Assembly (NCBI GenBank): GCA_964627445.1
Contig: CAZVJF010000004.1
Location: 62,001 to 126,000 of the forward strand
Length of the DNA stretch: 64,000 nt
From: Luteibaculum sp964627445
GTDB taxonomy: Bacteria > Bacteroidota > Bacteroidia > Flavobacteriales_D > Luteibaculaceae
Direction: 5' to 3'
How positions within the stretch are numbered: position 1 is the stretch's first letter; every line of letters begins with the position of its first letter. Below are positions 43,835 to 52,709 of this stretch, piece by piece. The position numbers and the translations under genes were made by a program. A model generated the notes under the pieces. The model saw only the letters and a program-made list of their open reading frames with translations. It did no database searches and was not told the origin of the DNA.

Positions 43835-45409
43835 ATGGAAACATCAATAGCATCCATTCGCATAAAAAATACCGTTGCACAGCAGCAAGAAATACTTACC
43901 GATGAAGCACTGCAGTTTTTAATCGCACTGCATGAAACCTTTGACGATCAGCGCAAAGCATTACTTTCTAAACGCAAAGACCGCTTACTTAAATTTCAAA
44001 GTGGAGTATTGCCCAACTTCCTACCACACCGCGAAGATGTGGCAGACAGCACCTGGCGGGTAGCTCCTGTTCCGGCAGACTTACAAGATAGACGGGTAGA
44101 AATTACCGGTCCGGTAGACCGAAAAATGGTAATCAACGCCCTCAATAGTGGCGCACAAACCTTTATGGCCGATTTCGAAGACAGCAATTCCCCCACCTGG
44201 GAAAATTGCATCAACGGCCAAATCAACTTGCGCGATGCCATTTTAGGCACCATTACTTTTGAAAATGACAGAGGAAAAAAATACCAACTCAACGAAAATC
44301 CAGCCACGCTGCTAGTAAGACCGCGTGGATGGCACTTGGAGGAAAAAAACATTACCTACCACGGAAAGCGCCTATCCGCCTCGTTGGTAGACTTTGGATT
44401 GTTCTTCTTTCACAATGCCAAAACCTTATTAGAAAAAGGTAGCGGACCCTATTTCTATTTACCCAAGTTAGAGTCGCACCTGGAAGCCCGCCTGTGGAAT
44501 GACGTGTTTGTGTTTGCCCAAAACTACATGGGTATAGAACAGGGCACCATTAAAGCCACGGTGCTTATTGAAACGCTGACTGCGGCTTTTGAGATGGATG
44601 AAATTCTCTACGAACTCCGTCAGCATTCGGCAGGATTAAACTGTGGTCGTTGGGATTACATCTTCTCTGTGATCAAAAACCTGAAACGCCACCCCGATTT
44701 TGTACTGCCCAATCGCGATTTAGTGACCATGGAGGCACCCTTTATGCACGCATACTCCAAACTGGTTATAAAAACGTGCCACCGCAGAGGAGCCCATGCT
44801 ATTGGAGGGATGTCGGCTTTTATTCCAGTAAAAAATAACGAAACCAAAAACAACCAAGCCATAGAAAAAGTGCTGAAAGATAAAACCCGTGAGGTACTGG
44901 ATGGACACGATGGCTCTTGGGTAGCCCACCCGGGTTTGGTACAAGTAGTACGCGATGTTTTTAACCAGCACATGCCAGAGGCCAACCAAATATCCAAGCA
45001 AGTGCCGGAAGAAATTAACCAGGGCGACCTGCTTAAAATGCCAGAGGGCAACATTACAGAGGAAGGCATCCGCAAGAATATTAATGTAGGCCTGCTATAC
45101 ATTGAATCTTGGTTACGCGGAACCGGTGCAGCCGCCTTGTACCACATGATGGAAGATGCCGCTACCGCAGAAATCTCCAGAGCACAGTTATGGCAATGGT
45201 TGCAGCACAAGGCACAACTCACTGATGGCCGCACCGTAACCAAGGAACTCCTAGAGGTACTCTTTTACCAAGAACAAAAAAAGGTACGCGAACTACTTGA
45301 GGGCATTCCTGCAAACCGCCTTGAAAACGCATCCATCCTTTTTAGAGAACTGATTTTCCAAGACGAATTCCAAGACTTTTTAACGCTCAAAGCATACGAG
45401 CTCATTTAA
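43835..45409 (+). CDS. aceB: Malate synthase A
   Basis: Condenses glyoxylate with acetyl-CoA to malate, the second step of the glyoxylate shunt. 524 residues from the ATG at 43835 (METSIASIRI); the frame is open to 43805. Isoform A features: GPVDRKMVINALNSGAQTFMADFEDSNSPTWEN (near 95), RPRGWHLEEKN, the catalytic-site GRWDYIFSVIKNLKRHPDF (about 270) and GGMSAFIPV with HDGSWVAHPGLV. Length is normal. aceA follows 23 bases downstream; the operon begins at the operator region described above. Confidence 0.96.
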   Translation: METSIASIRIKNTVAQQQEILTDEALQFLIALHETFDDQRKALLSKRKDRLLKFQSGVLPNFLPHREDVADSTWRVAPVPADLQDRRVEITGPVDRKMVINALNSGAQTFMADFEDSNSPTWENCINGQINLRDAILGTITFENDRGKKYQLNENPATLLVRPRGWHLEEKNITYHGKRLSASLVDFGLFFFHNAKTLLEKGSGPYFYLPKLESHLEARLWNDVFVFAQNYMGIEQGTIKATVLIETLTAAFEMDEILYELRQHSAGLNCGRWDYIFSVIKNLKRHPDFVLPNRDLVTMEAPFMHAYSKLVIKTCHRRGAHAIGGMSAFIPVKNNETKNNQAIEKVLKDKTREVLDGHDGSWVAHPGLVQVVRDVFNQHMPEANQISKQVPEEINQGDLLKMPEGNITEEGIRKNINVGLLYIESWLRGTGAAALYHMMEDAATAEISRAQLWQWLQHKAQLTDGRTVTKELLEVLFYQEQKKVRELLEGIPANRLENASILFRELIFQDEFQDFLTLKAYELI

Positions 45410-45432
45410 TAACAACCAAACCCATAGATACC

Positions 45433-46725
45433 ATGAGTACTGTGAATACTAAAAAAGTAGCCCTTGCGGCAGAATTAACCAATGAATGGCTTGAAAACCC
45501 ACGCTGGAAAGGCATCAAACGCCCCTACCAAGCCGAAGAAGTAATAGATCTGCGTGGCTCTTTGCTACAAGACTACACCCTGGCCCGAAACGGTGCCGAG
45601 AAGTTTTGGAAACTGCTACAAGCCGGAACTACTGTTAATGGATTAGGAGCCCTATCGGGCAATCAGGCCGTGCAAGAAGTACAGGCAGGATTAAATGCCA
45701 TTTACTGCTCGGGCTGGCAGGTAGCCGGAGACGGCAACAGCGCTGGCGAAATGTACCCCGACCAAAGCTTATACCCTGTGGACTCTGTGCCCAAAATGGT
45801 AGAACGCATCAATGCAGCGCTGCTGCGCACAGACCAAATCCACTGGATGGATAATAAGACCGATACCGATTGGCTGGTACCCATAATTGCCGATGCCGAA
45901 GCCGGATTTGGAGGCAACCTAAACGCCTTTGAATTGATGAAAGCGCTGATAAAAGCAGGTGCTGCTGGCGTGCATTTCGAAGACCAGCTTTCTTCCGCTA
46001 AAAAATGTGGTCATTTGGGTGGAAAAGTACTCGTACCCACCCGCGATGCAGTAAACAAACTGGTATCGGCTCGTTTGGCAGCCGATGTTATGGGCGTGCC
46101 CACCTTTATTATTGCAAGAACGGATGCCAATGCAGCCAATTTGCTTACTTCAGACATCGATCCGTACGACCACGACTTTATCCAGAGCACAGAACGCACG
46201 CACGAAGGCTTTTATAATGTAAAGGCTGGATTAGAGCAAGCAATTTCTAGAGGGCTAGCCTATGCTCCATATGCAGATTTAGTGTGGTGCGAGACCTCGA
46301 AACCCGACCTGGGAGAAGCCCGTGAATTTGCCCAAGCTATACGCGAAAAATACCCAGAAAAGATGTTGGCTTACAATTGCTCACCATCGTTTAACTGGAA
46401 GCAAAACCTGGATGACAAAACCATGAAAGTGTTCCGTGAGGAGTTGGCCGACATGGGATACAAATTCCAGTTTATTACACTAGCCGGATGGCATGCACTA
46501 AACCACAGCATGTTTGAGTTGGCCCAAGCGTACAAGAAAGAGGGCATGTATGCATACAGCCAGTTACAACAAGCCGAGTTTGCCAACGAGGCGCAAGGAT
46601 ACCGCGCTACCAAGCACCAAGGTTTTGTAGGAACCGGTTATTTCGACCGCGTGCAAAACACCATTACCAACGGAAAAAGTGCTACCACTGCACTTAAAGG
46701 CTCCACCGAGGCAGAGCAGTTTTAA
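45433..46725 (+). CDS. aceA: Isocitrate lyase
   Basis: Cleaves isocitrate into glyoxylate and succinate, allowing growth on acetate, fatty acids or other C2 compounds. 430 residues. The family signature KKCGH (catalytic C192) in EDQLSSAKKCGHLGGKVLVP is intact, along with GDGNSAGEMYPDQSLYP, ADAEAGFGG (metal-binding) and YNCSPSFNWK. Last gene of the aceBA unit; a strong terminator follows. Confidence 0.97.
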   Translation: MSTVNTKKVALAAELTNEWLENPRWKGIKRPYQAEEVIDLRGSLLQDYTLARNGAEKFWKLLQAGTTVNGLGALSGNQAVQEVQAGLNAIYCSGWQVAGDGNSAGEMYPDQSLYPVDSVPKMVERINAALLRTDQIHWMDNKTDTDWLVPIIADAEAGFGGNLNAFELMKALIKAGAAGVHFEDQLSSAKKCGHLGGKVLVPTRDAVNKLVSARLAADVMGVPTFIIARTDANAANLLTSDIDPYDHDFIQSTERTHEGFYNVKAGLEQAISRGLAYAPYADLVWCETSKPDLGEAREFAQAIREKYPEKMLAYNCSPSFNWKQNLDDKTMKVFREELADMGYKFQFITLAGWHALNHSMFELAQAYKKEGMYAYSQLQQAEFANEAQGYRATKHQGFVGTGYFDRVQNTITNGKSATTALKGSTEAEQF

Positions 46726-46747
46726 ATAACACATACTCGATACAAAC

Positions 46748-46783
46748 AAAAAGCCCTCAGATTTGCATCTGAGGGCTTTTTTA
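46748..46783 (+). terminator. Bidirectional terminator after aceA and the cold-shock gene
   Basis: AAAAGCCCTCAGAT (46749-46762), loop TTGC, ATCTGAGGGCTTTT (46767-46780) then TT. A perfect 14-bp stem with A and T runs on both sides serves the convergent genes on either strand. Confidence 0.9.
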
Positions 46784-46836
46784 ATGGATTTCTCTATATG
46801 ACATAGTTGTCCATAGAGCCATGCTAGGTCTAAAAA

Positions 46837-47031
46837 CTAGTCAATAATTTTAACGTTAATCGCATTCAAACCTTTGCGACCTTCTTCGGTGTCAAAAGAC
46901 ACGCGGTCGTCTTCGCGAATTTCATCGATAAGTCCGTTTACGTGTACAAAAACGTCCTTGCTTGCATTGGTCGGTGTAATAAATCCGTACCCTTTTTCAT
47001 CGTTGAAAAACTTAACTACTCCTTCATTCAT
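46837..47031 (-). CDS. Cold-shock domain protein
   Basis: 64-residue OB-fold RNA chaperone: RNP1 KGYGFIT and RNP2 DVFVHVN are intact. Such proteins melt mRNA structure in the cold or in stationary phase. It lies 42 bases downstream of the DEAD-box helicase gene on the same strand, so the two RNA-remodelling proteins are probably made together. Slightly shorter than E. coli CspA (70), which is usual here. Confidence 0.95.
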   Translation of the reverse strand: MNEGVVKFFNDEKGYGFITPTNASKDVFVHVNGLIDEIREDDRVSFDTEEGRKGLNAINVKIID

Positions 47032-47073
47032 AACTGTGTAATTTACTTTATGGTTTATTTATAATTACCTGAT

Positions 47074-48234
47074 TTAATTGACGAATGTGTACGCCATTCC
47101 TTTTTTACCTGCTCTGCCCGTTCTTCCAATACGGTGGATATAACTCTCCATGGTTAAGGGCAGTTGGTAATTGATAACGTGCGTTACGCCATCTACATCA
47201 ATACCGCGTGCAGCTACATCGGTAGCCACCAAAACGCGGGTTCTTCCACTCTTAAACTTGCGAATGGCGTTGCTACGGTAGTTTTGCGATTTATCGCCAT
47301 GAATCACATCCGAAAACACGCCACTCTTTTTTAGCTTCACGTGGATGCGGTCTACCGCTCGTTTGGTTTCCGCAAAGAGGATCACCTTTTCTAAGGCGCT
47401 ATCTTGCAGCATTTTAGCCAAGATCTCGAACTTATTCTCGTGGGCTGCTACTCGTATTATATCCTGCTGAACATTGCTGCTACTTTCGGTACCGGAGCTC
47501 ACTTTTACCCGCACTGGGTTTTCCACCAACTGCTGTATCACCTTCTCTTGGTCTTTTTTCAGCGTAGCAGAGAATAACAAGGTTTGCTTGCGCGAGCCCA
47601 TAAGACCTGTAATGGTTCTAACATCGGGTAAGAAGCCCATATCCAACATACGGTCAAACTCGTCCAATACCAAGATATCTGTACCTTGTAAGCGCAAAGC
47701 ACCTTGATTAATCAAATCGAGTAAACGCCCTGGAGTACCTACAATAAGGTCTTGCTTTTTCCGGGCCAGGCTAAGGTCTTTTCCTACGCTGGTACCACCA
47801 ATAAAACATGCAGCGCTTAAGCCCATACCTTTACTGATTTCCTTAAACTCAGCGAGCACTTGCTCTGCCAACTCTCGGGTAGGAACCACCACTAAAGCAG
47901 TAGTATTCGTTTCTACCTCCATTTGCGCAACTATAGGGATAAGAAAAGCTCCTGTTTTTCCAGTTCCGGTGGCGGCAATTCCTACCATATTGCGTCCCGC
48001 TATCAGTTCTGGTATTGCTTTTTCCTGTATTTCGGTAGGATGGGTGTAGCCCTTGCTTTTGAGGTTGCTTTTAACCTTGGGGCTTAGTTCCATTGCTGCG
48101 TAGCTAAGCGTAGGCACAAAACTTTCTGTTTTGGTTTCCACCGCAGCTTTCACCAGCATCTTTGGGTCTATTGCCGAAACCATGGGCTTTTTGGCACGCC
48201 TACGATCTGGCTTTCTTTTTATTCCGTAACTCAT
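47074..48234 (-). CDS. DEAD-box RNA helicase
   Basis: 386 residues with a lysine/arginine-rich start (IKRKPDRRRAKKP) and both RecA-like lobes: Q motif region TEIQEKAIPEL, Walker A AATGTGKT, PTRELAEQV, motif II DEFD instead of DEAD, SATLKKDQ, then VATDVAARGIDVDGV and HRIGRTGRAGKKG. DEFD is found in some RhlE/CsdA relatives and keeps both acidic residues needed for Mg-ATP. No C-terminal extension, so the closest role is RhlE-like ribosome or mRNA remodelling. It is preceded by a long leader and followed by a cold-shock gene, suggesting a cold-response pair. Confidence 0.94.
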   Translation of the reverse strand: MSYGIKRKPDRRRAKKPMVSAIDPKMLVKAAVETKTESFVPTLSYAAMELSPKVKSNLKSKGYTHPTEIQEKAIPELIAGRNMVGIAATGTGKTGAFLIPIVAQMEVETNTTALVVVPTRELAEQVLAEFKEISKGMGLSAACFIGGTSVGKDLSLARKKQDLIVGTPGRLLDLINQGALRLQGTDILVLDEFDRMLDMGFLPDVRTITGLMGSRKQTLLFSATLKKDQEKVIQQLVENPVRVKVSSGTESSSNVQQDIIRVAAHENKFEILAKMLQDSALEKVILFAETKRAVDRIHVKLKKSGVFSDVIHGDKSQNYRSNAIRKFKSGRTRVLVATDVAARGIDVDGVTHVINYQLPLTMESYIHRIGRTGRAGKKGMAYTFVN

Positions 48235-48772
48235 AAATTCTTTTGGATTTTAGCCATAGTACTTCCCTCGTTGTCCATCGCATTCTTTTGCATACTATTT
48301 TCCCAGTACCGTTGTCTGTAAGCAGTGCAACGGGTGTAAACCAAGAGTTGTGAAATAGCAAAAGGTAAAAAGCGCACCATGCGCGTGCCTTGAAAACAGG
48401 CAAAATGAAACGAGTAACTTATAATATGGCAACTATTAATTAAACAAAACGCTACCCAGGCTAAACCCAGGTTTCTTTAAAAGCTTGTTTTGTTACAGGA
48501 GAGGTAAAATTAAGGAGGCGTGCTAGGCCTTTAACGAGACTTCCAATTGCAAGTGAAACGCACTTTTCAGAAAATGCGATCTCCGCATTTGCACTGCAAA
48601 GCTACGGTATTATATCACAGTAATCACAAAAGCGTGTAACTTATTTGGGATTTAGGGTTTACATGAACACCTGAAATCGTGTTTTTTTGAATTGAAAATT
48701 AGACATATCCGCAGCCTCATTTCTAGGCTAGCCTGCATCCTACTGCCGGAAAGTACTACTTTTAAAAATGCA
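48235..48772. other. Non-coding stretch, probable long leader of the helicase gene
   Basis: 538 bases without a convincing gene. On the minus strand TAGCTTTG (48604-48597) matches TAnnTTTG and a TTTG lies 22 bases further upstream (48630-48627), so transcription may start near 48590 and give a leader of about 350 bases before the helicase ATG. Within the leader, AACAAAAC (48443-48450) can pair with GTTTTGTT (48487-48494), enclosing two copies of CCCAGG. No tRNA or known riboswitch is seen. Confidence 0.45.
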
Positions 48773-49276
48773 TTACCGGCCGTGCTGCAATGCCGGTGGA
48801 ATCGCACAGCCTTTTGTCCTTCGGGTGTCTGTAAGGTGGAAGATTTTCCATGATCCATCGGCTTGTTTTGCCAGGGTAAAAGCATCTACCCCACAATGCA
48901 GCAACTGCTTACCCAAATAAAAGGCGTAGTCGGTCCACACAGTAGCCAAATTGTCGCTGTGCTGAATCTGAATGTTCCAAATAGGCTCATCCCAAACAGC
49001 ATCGTGCTCGCTGTTTACTGCATCCACAAAACGCTGCACATCGCCCTTTCGCAATTGAGGGGATCCAGTAGAATCGCTAAAAGAAGTAAACATCGAGACC
49101 TCTGCTGTAAATGCATCTGCTACCAGAGCACCATCTCCTGCGCGCATGCCATCAAAAATTTGCAGTACCGGCTTTAGAATGGCCTGCTCCTCTTTAGACA
49201 GCTCCTTGTTCAGCAGGTGGCTTTCTTGAGCAAAAAGCCCAAGTGGCAATAACAACAACCAGAGTATATTTTTCAT
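48773..49276 (-). CDS. Exported SnoaL/NTF2-like protein
   Basis: 167 residues from the ATG at 49276, which starts a signal peptide (MKNILWLLLLPLGLFAQ); the frame runs back to 49429 through the repeat region, and that extension is not credible. The mature part fits the NTF2-like cone fold: EQAILKPVLQIFDGMRAGDGALVADAFTAEVSMFTS, then DAVWDEPIWNIQIQHSDNLATVWTDYAFYLGKQLLHCGVDAFTLAKQADGSWKIFHLTDTRR. Common in Bacteroidota as small periplasmic proteins; substrate unknown. Confidence 0.82.
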   Translation of the reverse strand: MKNILWLLLLPLGLFAQESHLLNKELSKEEQAILKPVLQIFDGMRAGDGALVADAFTAEVSMFTSFSDSTGSPQLRKGDVQRFVDAVNSEHDAVWDEPIWNIQIQHSDNLATVWTDYAFYLGKQLLHCGVDAFTLAKQADGSWKIFHLTDTRRTKGCAIPPALQHGR

Positions 49277-49350
49277 AGCACATGTATTTACCCAGCAAGA
49301 TAACAAGCGGTCGTTGAGTGGTCTGACAAATTGGGCTGAACGGCAGATCG

Positions 49351-49373
49351 GGAGGAGAAATGAGTGAATAAGG
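49351..49373 (+). repeat. Intergenic repeat B, left copy
   Basis: AGGAGAAATGAGTGAATAAGG resembles AGGAGAGATGAGCGAATGGAAGG at 52594-52616. Confidence 0.5.
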
Positions 49374-49382
49374 TATAGTTGG

Positions 49383-49403
49383 AAGGTGAGAAGTTGAAGG
49401 CTC
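49383..49403 (+). repeat. Intergenic repeat A, left copy
   Basis: AAGGTGAGAAGTTGAAGGCTC differs from 52406-52426 at 2 of 21 bases. Confidence 0.6.
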
Positions 49404-49424
49404 CACGTTTTAGCAAAGCGCTCT

Positions 49425-49449
49425 GCCACCCTGACGAAGGAAGGGGCTC
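49425..49449. repeat. REP-like element, left
   Basis: GCCACCCTGACGAAGGAAGG followed by GGCTC resembles, from memory, the CACCCTGA...GAAGGGTCT type of REP-like hairpin found dispersed in many genomes. The hairpin here is imperfect. Confidence 0.4.
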
Positions 49450-49570
49450 AACGCTACTATGTACAAGTAAGATGAAGGGATGAAAGTAAGCTAGAGCAAG
49501 CCCCAGTCACCCAATTACAGACCAAGCGCATAACACTTCGCTCTCGTGGAGGAGGATTTAGGGAGAGGTA

Positions 49571-49587
49571 ATTTAAACACTAGCTGT
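49571..49587 (+). repeat. Direct repeat C, left copy
   Basis: ATTTAAACACTAGCTGT, 15 of 17 identical to ATTTTTACACTAGCTGT at 52027-52043; same orientation, flanking the T9SS gene. Confidence 0.55.
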
Positions 49588-49749
49588 GCCTTCGGTGCTA
49601 CAAGCCAATAAGCGTGATTTTTAACACTGTTCACCCTAAGGGCGAGCATTATACCCGGCTTGATAAGGTAAACAACCTCTATACCACAGATTATCTCAGA
49701 CAGAGTTGAGTTTATACAGCCGCTGAACTAATGCCTTCAACCTAAAGAT

Positions 49750-52008
49750 CTATTCAACAACTAACAGCTCACTTTGTCTTTCCGTTGTAGATAAAGATAC
49801 CACGTAGAGCCCTGAAGGTAAGTTGTGTTCCACACGTAGCACATCTTGAGCCTCAAAGGATTCACGGTACACCTTTTTACCATCCATGGAGTGGATTTCC
49901 AGCTGAACTTCCTCCGATCCATTAATACCTTGTGGGGAAACTGTAAAGAAATTAGAAGACGGATTGGGACTTAGCATGAGGTGACCGCCAGCTTCATGTT
50001 CCGCTACTCCACTAACGGCATCATTGTGCAAACGAACCAAACCATTAGTTTTTCTTCCGTTATAATGTAAATAGGGACCAGATAGATAAATCCTGTTCTG
50101 TGAATCCACATAAAAATCATCGAACAGCAAACGATCGGAACTGGTTCCCGGTATAAAATTCTGGTCTCTCACCCCATCTGGTGTGAACCGAATTAATTGC
50201 TCCTGTTGAAAATCCCTTACATAAATATTGTTATTCAAGTCTGTTCCCAGTAAGTCATAAAACCCCTCAAACGGAAAACCATCTACAAGAATGCCATCTC
50301 TATTATATTTAAAGACCTTCTCTGGTTCGCCAAACTCTGTGATTGCCATTATTAAATTTCCTTGTTGATCACCAAATGCTCTTAAGATGTCTCCACGTAA
50401 AACCTTTTCACCAAAAGTTTCATTCAATGCACCATCCTCGTTGTATAATGAGAACGTGTAACGATTAGCAAAAAAATTTACGTAAATCACGTAAGTCTCA
50501 TTTTGACTTGTGGTAACTATTTTCTCTAAAAAATCACTCGAAGACACGACCTTTTCAATCATAAAATCGGCATCTACAGTACCAGACTGGTTAACCCGCC
50601 TAGTTATGTAGCTCGAACTATTAAAGTCATACTCGGAGAAATAGATGTAATCATAATCACTACCTGTTACGCGACCTAATCCTTCCCCATCGGTATCTAA
50701 CCAAGTTGTATCTAACACACCATTAAAATACCTATGGTACTTGTAATCCGCCCCGTTAACAATATGCCCAAAATCGTTATCAACACCAGGGAGATAAGAA
50801 AGACCCACTTTTGTTTTCGATTCGACAAGATTTCCTTCGAAGTCGTAATGCATAAACGCGTCCCTATTATCATCGAATGTCACTAATTGAGACGGATAAA
50901 AGACCGGGTTGTTTAAATACAGTGATCTGGATGCGTAAAATCTAGGATGGGTCCTACTGATAGGTACCCCATTTAACAACCCATCCAAAACCCCGCTACT
51001 GCTGTATAAGAAGCTTTGACTGTCTGGAACTATAACGATTGTTTGTGGGGAAAATTGAATGTTACCGTATATGTCGCTTGAACCCAAGTACAAAGAGTCT
51101 GTCCGTTCTCCACTAGCGTTGTAAAAAATTAAGCTGGCCGTTTCATTGTACAGTGATAAAACGCAGGCTGTTGAATCTCGTGCATAAACCCCTCTTTGGA
51201 AAAACTCCTGTTCACGGGTTGTTAAAATAGTAAAGCCATACCCCACTTTTTCAATTGCATGTTTTTGGCTATTACTAGGATCGATATAAGATACAATAAA
51301 TGAGCTATCTGAAATTGTTTGTAATTCTTGCAAAAGATTCATAGGAAGATCAGACACATACTGCAATTCTCCATCGTCATCAATAAAGCATATTGACGAA
51401 CTTGTTTCTCCTTTAAGAAAACCGTGACCGAAGAATCCGTTAAAGGTTTCCGGCACAGCACTTGCGTTGCTCATATACTGCACTTCTTCACTAATCTGAT
51501 ATGAATTATCAATATCCCCATTCTTAAAATACCGGTTTATTGTAGTGAAACTCTCCCCTGTTATTCTTCTGCTGAACAAAAATCTCTCGGTAGAAGATGG
51601 TATGAGGTCATATTGTATTCCATCCTCCACAGAAATAGCAGAGAATTGACTGTTAACCTCTCCATTAGGGTTCAGTTTGAATATACTATCACCAGAAAGA
51701 ATGATGATAGTAGAATCTGGCAATTCCAGAGCATCAAAAATTTCCATGTTTTCTTTATTGAAAACAAAACTTTCATCTAAGAACCCCGCTTTATCCGTTT
51801 TACACAAACCATCTATTTCATAGCCAGGTCCTTCTATTTTTATAGCTCCGATAAGCAAAATGTTACCATCTCTTAGCTCAATAATTTTATGAATATTATT
51901 GGCTTGCGCCCCAGTAAATGGCAGAAATGCAGCATCTACTGTCCCGGGTTGTTGCGCATTTACACTCAGTACAAATGACAACCAGAATAGAGTAATAAAC
52001 TTCTTCAT
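49750..52008 (-). CDS. Secreted beta-propeller (delta-60-like) protein with T9SS type A sorting tail
   Basis: 752 residues: signal peptide MKKFITLFWLSFVLSVNAQ, then repeated units of the delta-60/DUF5122 kind, such as GTVDAAFLPFTGAQANNIHKIIELRDGNILLIG at the N-terminus and RDQNFIPGTSSDRLLFDDFYVDSQNRIYLSG near 620. The tail MLSPNPSSNFFTVSP...DGKKVYRESFE...LPSGLYVVSLSTT is a type A sorting domain, so export is by T9SS. Three 60-base stretches I counted (starting 50401, 51001, 51601) have 37-40% GC, against 45-50% in two counted from neighbouring core genes. It stands alone between two repeat-rich intergenic regions. Function unknown; surface or secreted. Confidence 0.88.
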   Translation of the reverse strand: MKKFITLFWLSFVLSVNAQQPGTVDAAFLPFTGAQANNIHKIIELRDGNILLIGAIKIEGPGYEIDGLCKTDKAGFLDESFVFNKENMEIFDALELPDSTIIILSGDSIFKLNPNGEVNSQFSAISVEDGIQYDLIPSSTERFLFSRRITGESFTTINRYFKNGDIDNSYQISEEVQYMSNASAVPETFNGFFGHGFLKGETSSSICFIDDDGELQYVSDLPMNLLQELQTISDSSFIVSYIDPSNSQKHAIEKVGYGFTILTTREQEFFQRGVYARDSTACVLSLYNETASLIFYNASGERTDSLYLGSSDIYGNIQFSPQTIVIVPDSQSFLYSSSGVLDGLLNGVPISRTHPRFYASRSLYLNNPVFYPSQLVTFDDNRDAFMHYDFEGNLVESKTKVGLSYLPGVDNDFGHIVNGADYKYHRYFNGVLDTTWLDTDGEGLGRVTGSDYDYIYFSEYDFNSSSYITRRVNQSGTVDADFMIEKVVSSSDFLEKIVTTSQNETYVIYVNFFANRYTFSLYNEDGALNETFGEKVLRGDILRAFGDQQGNLIMAITEFGEPEKVFKYNRDGILVDGFPFEGFYDLLGTDLNNNIYVRDFQQEQLIRFTPDGVRDQNFIPGTSSDRLLFDDFYVDSQNRIYLSGPYLHYNGRKTNGLVRLHNDAVSGVAEHEAGGHLMLSPNPSSNFFTVSPQGINGSEEVQLEIHSMDGKKVYRESFEAQDVLRVEHNLPSGLYVVSLSTTERQSELLVVE

Positions 52009-52026
52009 ATTTTTGAATACCGATAA

Positions 52027-52043
52027 ATTTTTACACTAGCTGT
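52027..52043 (+). repeat. Direct repeat C, right copy
   Basis: ATTTTTACACTAGCTGT; partner of 49571-49587, sharing an uninterrupted ACACTAGCTGT. Confidence 0.55.
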
Positions 52044-52392
52044 AGGCCATGCATCCGTCTTGGTAAATCCATTAATGCACCAAGGTTTTCGCCAGTGTAA
52101 ATACACTTTTCATCAAAACTAATAAACTTTAAACCCTTTTATATTAAGGATAAGTCATTACAGTGTCAGTGTTGGAGTTTTACTGCGACTACCAATTCTA
52201 AAATAACCTATATTTCTTAAATGCTCCTGTACGATCACAACCCAGATCACCCCTTTATGTCTTATTTTTCCCTCCCTAGTGATGTAAGATTTAGACTTAG
52301 CTGAGTTCCCATTGTACCACATCTATTAATCCAATCTTAAGTTCCACTTGAATTCTACATTACTATGAGCAATGAGAGGTAAGAGAAAAGCG

Positions 52393-52426
52393 TGAAAAGT
52401 TGAGAAGGTGAAAAGTTGAAAGCTCG
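52393..52426 (+). repeat. Intergenic repeat A, right copy, with tandem duplication
   Basis: GTGAAAAGTTGA occurs twice (52393-52404 and 52409-52420, period 16); the second copy is inside AAGGTGAAAAGTTGAAAGCTC (52406-52426), the partner of 49383-49403. Confidence 0.6.
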
Positions 52427-52593
52427 TAGCCGGGAGAAGAATACTTTCTTAATCCTCGGTGGATCGTTACGTAACCACTGTCTTAATCGGTTCTCGAGTG
52501 ATCTCTGCAAGGAAGATTGTATCGAGAGAACAAGAGCGCAAGGAAATAACAAGGCTTGAAGCACGGAGAGAGCGGAAAGATTAGAGAGGATGT

Positions 52594-52616
52594 AGGAGAG
52601 ATGAGCGAATGGAAGG
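52594..52616 (+). repeat. Intergenic repeat B, right copy
   Basis: AGGAGAGATGAGCGAATGGAAGG; partner of 49351-49373. Upstream, GCAAGGAAATAACAAG is also echoed by GCAAGATAACAAG at about 49298 on the left side. Confidence 0.5.
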
Positions 52617-52678
52617 ATTAGCAATGCTCCAGAAGCACTCAAGAAACAAACACCGAAAAGCATACAACAAAACCTACC

Positions 52679-52709
52679 GTCATTCCGAGGTACGAGGAAT
52701 CTCATTCTT
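52679..52709. repeat. REP-like element, right
   Basis: CGTCATTCCGAGGTACGAGG then AATCTCATTCT, with ATTCC/GGAAT able to pair. This form (CGTCATTCCGA...GGAATCTC) is, from memory, a widespread REP-like motif; on the minus strand it translates to the telltale FLVPRND. Confidence 0.6.

Larger units (their letters stand above)
49277..49749. other. Non-coding stretch with repeats, left of the T9SS beta-propeller gene
   Basis: 473 bases with no credible gene. It holds GGAGGAGAAATGAGTGAATAAGG (49351-49373), a 21-base repeat (49383-49403), a REP-like element (49425-49449) and a 17-base repeat (49571-49587). Each has a related copy on the other side of the gene at 49750-52008. Confidence 0.6.

Noticed and set aside
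49277..49429. N-terminal extension of the SnoaL-like protein
   Set aside because: It runs through repeat-rich non-coding sequence and hides a good signal peptide starting at 49276.
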